Below, in pieces: positions 14,689 to 20,121 of a DNA stretch of 22,626 nucleotides. Positions within the stretch are counted from its first letter, which is position 1. Every line of letters begins with the position of its first letter. The notes beneath the pieces are model-generated. The model saw nothing but the letters and a program-made list of their open reading frames with translations, made no database searches and had not been told where the DNA came from. The DNA is taken from NCBI GenBank assembly GCA_964505035.1, contig CAZDGK010000019.1, forward strand, positions 1 through 22,626, given 5' to 3'. Source of the DNA: CAZDGK01 sp964505035 (GTDB taxonomy: Bacteria; Patescibacteriota; Saccharimonadia; UBA4664). The position numbers were made by a program, and so were the translations under genes.

Positions 14689-15834
14689 ATGAAACGCCTG
14701 CGCTTGGCCTTTGTCCTGGCCCTTGTTGCGTCACTGCTCGGTGGCGGGTTGTTCTATGTGGCGCTTCGCCAAGCCTATCCCGCCTGGGATCAGCTCAACC
14801 TCACCAATACCGCTCTGTCTGTTGTGGTGGCCCTGCTCAGCGGTATCGCGGCCTGGTTGCTGGCCTGGGGCGTCAGCAGCTTCAAGCGCACCTTCCAGCG
14901 CGCCTACACCTATCTCTACATCGGCATTATTATTTTTGGCTTCGCACAGGCCCAATACCCCATTGCTAGCTACCTCAATCTCGGCGATTGGTACCTCGAC
15001 GGCTTTATTTCCATCCCGTATCTCGTCGCCGCTCTCTGCATATTTGGCGGCATCCGCTCATTTGCGCGCCTGCTCAATATCCATACGCACTGGGCCTCCT
15101 GGTGGGTGGTCAGCCTGACCGCCGTCGCGGGCATGGCTGTGGTGGCCGTCCTACCGCACGGGCCCAGCGACTTTCCGTGGATCCCACTCGCCGCCGGCAA
15201 TGCCCTGGCCATGCTTGACTGCGTTTTCATGACATTTGCCGTCGTCACCATCCTCTATGTGCGCCACATCATCGCCAAGCTCTACGACGACGCGTTGCTT
15301 TGGCTAGCCATAGCCTTCGGCGTCAATGTCTTCGCCGGTCTGCATTTCATCGTCATCAATCTGCTGTTTGCCCGCTATAGCAACTGGTATTTCCAGGACA
15401 GCATGGCGGTTCTGCCGTTCTTTCTGGGCGCCATCCTACTGGTGCGGGCTGGCTACGCCATGGTGCTGGTCAATGACGCCGTTACCGCTCAGGCCACCGC
15501 TACCTCCGGCCGCGTCCCCGCCCCGGGCGCCGCGCTGCCCATCATTGACATCATCGTCTATACCGCTGGCCTAGCCTCCAAGCCCCGCGAAATCGACCAG
15601 CCCCTCAATGTCTTGCGTAGCATCACGGCGCAGCTCCAGCCCGGGCAGCAGCCGACTGGTGACGGCCAGCGCCGGCTCATTGGCGTGTATCAGGAGCTCG
15701 AATCCTACCTCGCGACCCAGGAGCCGTTGCGGTCGTTTGACGTCGCTGAGCTACGGCGCATGATTGCCCGCGAGTTCAATCTCGAGCCGCCCGTGGCTGC
15801 CCAGCTCTGGCAGGGCGTGGCCGCATCGGCCTAG
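14689..15834 (+). CDS. Polytopic membrane protein with C-terminal soluble domain (paralog 3, permuted)
   Basis: 381 aa. Hydrophobic helices lie at about 5-25, 41-60, 73-91, 105-121, 136-155, 168-193, 201-227 and 238-260. The soluble domain is at about 284-363: IIDIIVYTAGLAS, LNVLRSITAQLQPGQQP, YLATQEPLRSFDVAELRR. This domain matches the N-terminal domain of the two paralogs at 1446 and 3316 (YLASLAS, LRAVTA, YLVKDDPLRSFTPETL). The TM part also matches them: FKRTFQRAYTYLYIG next to FAQAQY, then GGIRSFARLL. So the two modules are present in the opposite order. TACAAT stands 11 nt before the ATG, so the leader is very short. A flexible Ala/Pro/Gly linker (about 266-283) joins the modules. Function unknown. 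Confidence 0.87.
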   Translation: MKRLRLAFVLALVASLLGGGLFYVALRQAYPAWDQLNLTNTALSVVVALLSGIAAWLLAWGVSSFKRTFQRAYTYLYIGIIIFGFAQAQYPIASYLNLGDWYLDGFISIPYLVAALCIFGGIRSFARLLNIHTHWASWWVVSLTAVAGMAVVAVLPHGPSDFPWIPLAAGNALAMLDCVFMTFAVVTILYVRHIIAKLYDDALLWLAIAFGVNVFAGLHFIVINLLFARYSNWYFQDSMAVLPFFLGAILLVRAGYAMVLVNDAVTAQATATSGRVPAPGAALPIIDIIVYTAGLASKPREIDQPLNVLRSITAQLQPGQQPTGDGQRRLIGVYQELESYLATQEPLRSFDVAELRRMIAREFNLEPPVAAQLWQGVAASA

Positions 15835-15836
15835 TC

Positions 15837-15865
15837 TTGAATTATTCTGCATAATAGGGTACAGT
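15837..15865 (+). promoter_or_regulatory. Sigma-70-type promoter of a two-gene operon
   Basis: TTGAAT (15837-15842), a 17-bp spacer and TACAGT (15860-15865). The leader of about 45 nt contains a 6-bp hairpin (AGCGCC-TCCG-GGCGCT, 15883-15898) and the Shine-Dalgarno GAGGAG just before ATG 15917. Confidence 0.72.
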
Positions 15866-15916
15866 AATACTCATCTCATCCCAGCGCCTCCGGGCGCTCG
15901 ACAAGTGAGGAGTACC

Positions 15917-16270
15917 ATGTACAGAAGGCGCACATCCGTACTCAGCGGCATTGGCCTCATCGGCTATGTCATTGGACCGCCCGTGGTCTGGCTGCTCGGC
16001 CTCGAGCTCAGTCACAGCGGACGGTCGGCGACCATAGCCGGCGCCACCGTGGCTCTGCTCTGCACCGCCATCATGATCCTGGCGCCCAGCACCCAGACCA
16101 AAACCGGTCTGTGGGTGCTCAATGCCATTCTGGTCTTCGGCGCGCTGCCCGTCGGGCTGCTCGCCTGGGCCAATGGCGCCCCCGGCCTCGACTGGCTGTG
16201 GACCGCGCTCATCATGCTGAGCGCCGGCGTCGTGTTCGGCCGGTTGTACTCGTATCTCGAGTCCAACTAG
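15917..16270 (+). CDS. Small four-helix membrane protein (pair member 1)
   Basis: 117 aa from ATG 15917, chosen because GAGGAG lies 5 nt upstream; longer in-frame readings run back through the promoter. There are four hydrophobic segments (about 8-30, 38-55, 64-85 and 90-110) with a basic start (MYRRRTS). It resembles the next protein in spacing of helices and in motifs such as ALPVGLLAW against AWPIGLLVA, so the two are probably old tandem duplicates. No functional motif seen. First gene of a short operon. Confidence 0.82.
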   Translation: MYRRRTSVLSGIGLIGYVIGPPVVWLLGLELSHSGRSATIAGATVALLCTAIMILAPSTQTKTGLWVLNAILVFGALPVGLLAWANGAPGLDWLWTALIMLSAGVVFGRLYSYLESN

Positions 16271-16277
16271 GCGAGCC

Positions 16278-16628
16278 ATGGACCGCAAACGCCGGCTCAT
16301 CGCCATTGCCATCTACGCGGTCGGCGCCCCCGCCGTCTGCGGCCTGGTGGGGCTACTGCGCAGCTGGTCAGTCGGCGAGATCGCCGCGGCCATCATCGCC
16401 CTGTTTGGGCTCATCTGGCTCTGCACGGGCATGGTGATTGATGGTTACGCCCTCGGCGAAGCCATCCTCAGCGGCCTGTACTTCACCGCGTGGCCCATCG
16501 GGCTGCTCGTCGCGGCTGGCCATCATGGCTATGCCGGCGTCTGGGCAGGCGTTTGGGTCATCGTACTCGTGTTCATCGTCAACCGGTTCGTCCGGGCGGC
16601 TCTCCGCGCCGAGAGCCAGGCACGATGA
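16278..16628 (+). CDS. Small four-helix membrane protein (pair member 2)
   Basis: 116 aa, starting 7 nt after the previous stop and followed by a strong terminator, so it is the second gene of the operon. It starts with MDRKRR and has four hydrophobic segments (about 8-27, 34-53, 62-80 and 86-105). A basic end (NRFVRAALRAESQAR) should lie in the cytoplasm. It has a weak Shine-Dalgarno (GGCGAG) and may depend on translational coupling. It is a diverged paralog of the preceding gene by eye. The products could form a heteromeric membrane complex, which is inference. No family recognised. Confidence 0.8.
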   Translation: MDRKRRLIAIAIYAVGAPAVCGLVGLLRSWSVGEIAAAIIALFGLIWLCTGMVIDGYALGEAILSGLYFTAWPIGLLVAAGHHGYAGVWAGVWVIVLVFIVNRFVRAALRAESQAR

Positions 16629-16635
16629 CACCTCG

Positions 16636-16667
16636 GGCGGATACATGATCATGTATCCGCCTTTTAT
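16636..16667 (+). terminator. Intrinsic terminator, perfect palindrome
   Basis: The sequence from 16636 to 16661 is a perfect 26-bp palindrome (arms begin GGCGGATACATGA), followed by TTTTAT. As RNA a few central bases must form the loop. It ends the two-gene operon. Confidence 0.85.
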
Positions 16668-16690
16668 AATGCCGAGCCATTTGCTGCAAA

Positions 16691-16719
16691 TTGCATAATT
16701 AGTCTCACAATGTTATAGT
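16691..16719 (+). promoter_or_regulatory. Consensus-like sigma-70 promoter
   Basis: TTGCAT (16691-16696), a 17-bp spacer and TATAGT (16714-16719). The leader of about 44 nt carries AAAGGAGAT before ATG 16770. Confidence 0.8.
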
Positions 16720-16769
16720 AGGCTGCGTACTGCCGAGCACCACCACCTCCAACCCAAAGGAGATACGGT

Positions 16770-17318
16770 ATGACAAGCACCACAGCCGTTACGCCAGCCG
16801 AGGCGTTCGATCAGATTCGAGCGCGGGTGGCTAGTGGGCTGCAAATGTCTGGCCAGACGCCGCTGACGGCCTACGCCGGCCGAGGCGAGCGGTACCGCTT
16901 CTACGGTGCCGTCAAGGACCAGAGCGTGGCCTACCCGGGCCGCGCCGTAGAGGTCACCGTCACGCTGTGCGTCATCGCGATGGACAGCGGGCAGCTGAGG
17001 CTGCGGCTCGACGCCACCTGGCACTCGATCTACGGCCGCCACACCTCCGAAGCGGAGTTCCTGGCGACCAAGGACGAGTCCGGCGTGTCGATCCAGGCCC
17101 GCTGGCTGCAAGGCCTGCCGGTGTCGGCGCTCGATCATCTCGACATCCACACCGGCGGCGTCAGCGTCGAGGAGTACCATCGGCGCAGCCTCGAGACGCT
17201 CCGGTCTTCGGACCGGCCCGTCGCGCTCATGCTCTACAGCGGCGCCGACCGCACCATCGATCCGCAGGATCTGGTGGCGCTGGCCGATCCCATCATGGCC
17301 AACCCGCCGCTGTTCTAG
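16770..17318 (+). CDS. Hypothetical cytoplasmic protein with strong translation signals
   Basis: 182 aa, no signal or membrane segment. It is preceded by a near-perfect Shine-Dalgarno (AAAGGAGAT) and a good promoter, and followed by a terminator, so it is a monocistronic and possibly well-expressed gene. An N-terminal helix (AEAFDQIRARVASGLQMSG) precedes an alternating hydrophobic beta-like region (YRFYGAVKDQSVAYPGRAVEVTVTLCVIAM) and a C-terminal acidic part. The overall composition resembles the 205-aa protein at 6569 in Arg/Ala richness, but no clear homology was seen. Family not recognised. Confidence 0.8.
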   Translation: MTSTTAVTPAEAFDQIRARVASGLQMSGQTPLTAYAGRGERYRFYGAVKDQSVAYPGRAVEVTVTLCVIAMDSGQLRLRLDATWHSIYGRHTSEAEFLATKDESGVSIQARWLQGLPVSALDHLDIHTGGVSVEEYHRRSLETLRSSDRPVALMLYSGADRTIDPQDLVALADPIMANPPLF

Positions 17319-17325
17319 CGGCCCC

Positions 17326-17367
17326 CGCCGGTATGGCGACCCCCATCGGGTCCCATGCCGGCGTTTT
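17326..17367 (+). terminator. Intrinsic terminator between convergent genes
   Basis: Outer stem CGCCGGTATGG (17326-17336) with CCATGCCGGCG (17353-17363), one wobble, plus inner GACCC/GGGTC, then TTTT. It lies 7 nt after the stop at 17318 and faces the patatin gene ending at 17382. Confidence 0.85.
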
Positions 17368-17381
17368 GCGTACAGTGGGTT

Positions 17382-18311
17382 CTAGGCGGGCTGAGCGGGC
17401 AGTCCGGCCAGGAATTTCTCGGCGCCCTTGCGACCGTTCTGGTACAGCATATCCTGCTGCGCGGCCGTGATATCGAAGTCCGTCACCGGCACACCAGTCG
17501 TGTCCACAAACATCGTCCGCGCCAATGTCGCCGGGTCGTCCAAGTGCATTTGGTCGTGCCCGCCAACCGTCGTCGAGACAATGCTGCGCGCAAACTCATA
17601 GGTGTTGTGCGTCGGGTTCATGGTTGGCGCCGTTGGCTTAGCCGACAGCTTAATGCCAAACGTCGGCCGGTCCGGCGTATCGTCAAACAAATCAATAGGG
17701 AAGTTGCTCAGCAGTCCGCCGTCCACGCACAGGCTGCCTTTCAGTCGCGCCGGCTGGTAGAAAAACGGTAGCGACATGCTCGCCCGCACCGCGTCAGCCA
17801 CCCGCTGCTTGTCCGGATCCAGGTCGTAGGCCGCGTAGTCCCACGGCAGGCGCACCATTCGCCCGCGCGTCACATCCGACACGATCACTACCAGCCGGTA
17901 GCGCTTCTCCGGCGGCAGGTCCTTGGCCCAGTCCTCCGTCAGCTTCAGGTCGCCAAAGGTCTGCACCCCCAGCGCCTTCAGCTGCGCGTCCAGCCACATC
18001 CGCAGAAACTCGCCGCGGTAAATGCCCTTGGTTAGCACCAGCGACGCCACTTTGCCCGGCAGGCCCAGACTATCCAGCCAGCTCTTGTCGCGAAACTTTG
18101 TGTAGTCCAGGCCGCTCATCAGGGCCTGCAGCTTGTCTGGCGCCATCCCGGCGGCTACCAGTGAGCCCACAATCGCGCCGGCGCTCGTCCCGCCAACCCG
18201 CCGCGGCACGTAGCCATGCTCGGTCAGGACGCTGACGGCCCCCACCAAGCCGACGCCGCGCACGCCGCCACCTTCCATCACCAAATCGCATTCGTGCCCT
18301 ACGTTTGCCAT
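17382..18311 (-). CDS. Patatin-like phospholipase
   Basis: 309 aa from ATG 18311. A TATGAT -10 box (18318-18323) lies exactly 6 nt upstream, so longer in-frame readings are rejected and the transcript is probably leaderless. The full patatin catalytic set is visible: oxyanion loop GGGVRG (14-19), nucleophile elbow GGTSAG with Ser43, and the dyad Asp197 in VDGG (196-199). Patatin-like enzymes hydrolyse acyl chains from phospholipids or other lipids using a Ser-Asp dyad. No signal peptide is present, so the intact protein is cytoplasmic or delivered by another route. For a lipid-scavenging CPR cell, a role in remodelling host-derived lipids is plausible but inferred. Confidence 0.93.
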   Translation of the reverse strand: MANVGHECDLVMEGGGVRGVGLVGAVSVLTEHGYVPRRVGGTSAGAIVGSLVAAGMAPDKLQALMSGLDYTKFRDKSWLDSLGLPGKVASLVLTKGIYRGEFLRMWLDAQLKALGVQTFGDLKLTEDWAKDLPPEKRYRLVVIVSDVTRGRMVRLPWDYAAYDLDPDKQRVADAVRASMSLPFFYQPARLKGSLCVDGGLLSNFPIDLFDDTPDRPTFGIKLSAKPTAPTMNPTHNTYEFARSIVSTTVGGHDQMHLDDPATLARTMFVDTTGVPVTDFDITAAQQDMLYQNGRKGAEKFLAGLPAQPA

Positions 18312-18348
18312 GCCCCCATCATACCGCATCGCCAAGCCACCGCCGCCA

Positions 18349-18376
18349 TTGCAAAATCCTCGGCTTGTGATATAAA
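18349..18376 (+). promoter_or_regulatory. Sigma-70-type promoter
   Basis: TTGCAA (18349-18354), a 16-bp spacer and TATAAA (18371-18376), in the divergent gap with the patatin gene. The leader of about 32 nt carries AAGGAG before GTG 18415. Confidence 0.7.
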
Positions 18377-18414
18377 TAGCCAGTACAGTCAAGCCCGTTT
18401 CGCAAGGAGTCCGC

Positions 18415-18651
18415 GTGACCTCGTCAAACTCACGGCTGTTCCTGCTGTGTCTGGCCCTCGGGTTCATCCCCGCTCTCCTGTTCATGGTCGCGGACGTGAT
18501 GCATGCGTTCATGGCCACCACTCACGACACCCAGCCCTGGCTGCACACCTTCATCGCCACCGGAGCCTTCGTCGGCTTCGTGGCCATCATCGCGTTCGGC
18601 ATCGGCCTCCTGCTCTATGGTCTGGCCAAGGTCATCGACCGGTTCCGCTGA
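18415..18651 (+). CDS. Two-helix small membrane protein
   Basis: 78 aa from GTG 18415, with AAGGAG 5 nt upstream. There are two hydrophobic segments (about 7-31 and 44-70) separated by a polar loop (HAFMATTHDTQPWLH), and the protein ends in a short charged tail (KVIDRFR). Good promoter, Shine-Dalgarno and terminator make it a credible independent gene despite its size. No family recognised. Confidence 0.78.
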   Translation: MTSSNSRLFLLCLALGFIPALLFMVADVMHAFMATTHDTQPWLHTFIATGAFVGFVAIIAFGIGLLLYGLAKVIDRFR

Positions 18652-18664
18652 CCGCGATCCTACC

Positions 18665-18702
18665 CGCGGGTGCCCGGCTCCTTGCCGAGCGCCCGCGTTT
18701 TC
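18665..18702 (+). terminator. Intrinsic terminator carrying the tRNA-Val -35 box
   Basis: Stem CGCGGGTGC (18665-18673) with GCGCCCGCG (18689-18697), one wobble, plus inner CGGC/GCCG, then TTTT. TTGCCG (18682-18687) in the inner 3' arm is spaced 17 bp from TACAAT (18705-18710), so the hairpin also contains the next promoter's -35. Confidence 0.78.
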
Positions 18703-18710
18703 ATTACAAT
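18682..18710 (+). promoter_or_regulatory. Promoter of tRNA-Val
   Basis: TTGCCG (18682-18687), 17-bp spacer, TACAAT (18705-18710). The expected start is near 18717, six nt before the mature tRNA. Confidence 0.65.
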
Positions 18711-18722
18711 ACCGTGAGTCAT

Positions 18723-18799
18723 GGGCAATTAGCTCAGTTGGTTAGAGCACTTCGTTTACACCGAAGGGGTCAAAGGTTCGAGTCCTTTATTGCCCACCA
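18723..18799 (+). tRNA. tRNA-Val (anticodon TAC)
   Basis: A complete 77-nt class I tRNA: acceptor GGGCAAT/ATTGCCC, D arm with AGCTCAGTTGGTTAGAGC, anticodon stem CTTCG/CGAAG around TTTACAC (anticodon TAC, Val), T arm AAAGG-TTCGAGT-CCTTT, discriminator A and encoded CCA (18797-18799). Confidence 0.97.
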
Positions 18800-18814
18800 T
18801 GCAATTATTTGTCC
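18787..18814 (+). repeat. att-like direct repeat, left copy (tRNA-Val 3' end)
   Basis: These 28 bp are identical to 19543-19570. They cover the last 13 nt of tRNA-Val and 15 nt of trailer. Weaker similarity continues to about 18846 (for example AAGCCG and ATTTT), so the duplicated block was probably about 60 bp and the part after the core has diverged. Confidence 0.85.
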
Positions 18815-18890
18815 CTATCTTAAGCCGTAAACAGCACAAGTATTTTGGCTACAAGTTAACTAAGTGCAACAAACTAGGAACCAACCCCTG

Positions 18891-19454
18891 ATGACTCCTC
18901 CCGAAGCAAAGACTGACGTTGCTAAGCGCAAACCACTCCTCGTGGTATATCTCCTGATTGCAGTCGTTGCCGTGGGAGGCCTGACGTGGGCAGCCTGGCA
19001 ATATCAGATGCGGAACTTCGCCAAGGAAGCAGCTGGTCCACTCGAGAAGAGCTTGGCGGCCGTAAGTGCGGTAAAGAAGTGCGACATGGGCGATACGGGG
19101 CGCGGGACCGACAATAAGAGTCCTTGGTACTACGCCGTATATGAGGTGCCAGGTGGCATGCAGGAGGCTACAAGTTCTGTGCGGTCGGCAGCCAAACAGG
19201 CTGGCTACACCTTGAAAGACGGTCCAGAGCCGGTAAATCCAGAAGATAACAAGTACTACAGCGATAGCGCCAGCAAACAGAGCCCATACTCTCAGCTAAA
19301 GGATGGCAAGGTCGACCTGTCCGTCGACGTATATGGGAGCAAAACTCACAACGGCGAACAAGGATATCTGTGCGGCGTTACAAAGAATGCTGACCCACCT
19401 AAAGACAAGACTACAATTCGTTTCACCATCAGCCTGCCCGAGTACAGGCGCTAG
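18891..19454 (+). CDS. Single-pass exported protein inside the tRNA-Val cassette
   Basis: 187 aa from ATG 18891, with AGGA 11 nt upstream; GTG 18864 is an in-frame alternative that adds nine residues. The N-terminal cytoplasmic tail is charged (PPEAKTDVAKRK). One TM helix spans about 18-38 (LLVVYLLIAVVAVGGLTWAA). The exported domain has two Cys (KKCDMGD and YLCGVTK), probably a disulfide, and aromatic-rich segments (SPWYYAVYEVPGG). The C-terminal TTIRFTISLPEYRR looks like a beta strand. No family recognised. The layout (tail, one helix, disulfide domain) resembles the other exported proteins in this window. G+C is lower than in genes to either side. It is the sole complete gene of the cassette. 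Confidence 0.82.
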   Translation: MTPPEAKTDVAKRKPLLVVYLLIAVVAVGGLTWAAWQYQMRNFAKEAAGPLEKSLAAVSAVKKCDMGDTGRGTDNKSPWYYAVYEVPGGMQEATSSVRSAAKQAGYTLKDGPEPVNPEDNKYYSDSASKQSPYSQLKDGKVDLSVDVYGSKTHNGEQGYLCGVTKNADPPKDKTTIRFTISLPEYRR

Positions 19455-19516
19455 TTAGAATCGCCTATTAGCCCAAGTAGCTCCTCGACCCTACTCACCA
19501 TTTTCTCGTTCGTCAT
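19451..19516 (-). other. Short minus-strand reading frame, possible gene remnant
   Basis: An ATG-started frame of 21 codons (MTNEKMVSRVEELLGLIGDS plus N) ends in TAG overlapping the stop of the exported-protein gene. A TTG start at 19540 would add eight codons, and the frame stays open into the tRNA-like repeat. The amphipathic ending looks protein-like and could be the C-terminal tail of a gene truncated at the repeat. No Shine-Dalgarno or promoter was seen. Too short to classify. Confidence 0.3.
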
Positions 19517-19542
19517 ATCTGTAAAAGTTCGTGCATCCAACG

Positions 19543-19570
19543 TTATTGCCCACCATGCAATTATTTGTCC
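19543..19570 (+). repeat. att-like direct repeat, right copy (orphan tRNA-Val 3' end)
   Basis: Exact 28-bp match to 18787-18814. It contains ATTGCCCACCA with no tRNA body, although the preceding AAAAGTTCGTGCATCC recalls a decayed T arm (AAAGGTTCGAGTCC in the tRNA). Confidence 0.85.
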
Positions 19571-19667
19571 GCATCTGAAGCCGCAAACATCCAAGCATTT
19601 TAAATAAAATCAGGGAACAAAATGAGCTCTCTGCCCACGACCCAAAATATGCTATTTTTGGTTCAGC

Positions 19668-20075
19668 ATGAACTCAGTGATGGACAACAACGGCAATACT
19701 CGAAAGCCCCGGACGCTGGTCGCCGCTCTCGCTAGCGTAGTTGTATTACTGGCACTACTCGAGGTGCTCACGATTTGGGCGTTCATCGTCCCAGCACAAG
19801 TGCAAGATGGAACCAGTAAATATACTGGCGTAGAGGCCGACGCGGCACGTCACGCGATTGCTCACGCAAAGAACAATACCGAGCGGAGACTAGTTATAAT
19901 TCCCGAACAATTCCAGGTGCTCGATGTCCAGCCAAACGCCAGCCAGACCTGCACGCTGACCAAGCCCGGGCCTGCTGACATTGGGTACTACGACGTAACA
20001 ATAAAAGCTGTATGGCTATTTGGCATCAGCCACGCCGAGCGGTATCAGGGCTGCATTCTGCAGAACTCGCTTTAG
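19668..20075 (+). CDS. Single-pass exported protein
   Basis: 135 aa from ATG 19668. A TATGCT box lies about 15 nt upstream, so the leader would be short; no Shine-Dalgarno is clear. There is a charged N-terminal tail (DNNGNTRKPR), one TM helix at about 16-42, and an exported domain with Cys in QTCTLTK and QGCILQ that could form a disulfide. The C-terminal half alternates as beta strands (YYDVTIKAVWLFGISHAERY). It lies just outside the tRNA-Val cassette and has a similar layout to the cassette protein, without evident sequence homology. Function unknown. Confidence 0.8.
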   Translation: MNSVMDNNGNTRKPRTLVAALASVVVLLALLEVLTIWAFIVPAQVQDGTSKYTGVEADAARHAIAHAKNNTERRLVIIPEQFQVLDVQPNASQTCTLTKPGPADIGYYDVTIKAVWLFGISHAERYQGCILQNSL

Positions 20076-20078
20076 AAG

Positions 20079-20121
20079 AAAAAAGGGGGCGCCCCCTCTA
20101 ATATGAGGGAGCGCCCTAGTT
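20079..20121. terminator. Bidirectional terminator between convergent genes
   Basis: Stem GGGCGCCCCCTC (20087-20098) with GAGGGAGCGCCC (20105-20116), one mismatch, loop TAATAT. A run of A on the left supplies the T tract for the minus-strand gene; TAGTTT follows on the right. The right arm includes the last bases of the HTH-array gene. Confidence 0.75.

Larger units (their letters stand above)
18800..19555 (+). mobile_element. Putative 756-bp single-gene cassette at the tRNA-Val 3' end
   Basis: The segment runs from the end of tRNA-Val to the end of a second ATTGCCCACCA (19545-19555) and is bounded by an exact 28-bp repeat. It carries one plus-strand exported protein and a short unexplained minus-strand reading frame. 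There is no integrase. The layout parallels the 912-bp segment after tRNA-Leu(GAG). Insertion at the tRNA 3' end with target-tail duplication is the simplest reading; a local tandem duplication is the alternative. Confidence 0.6.
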
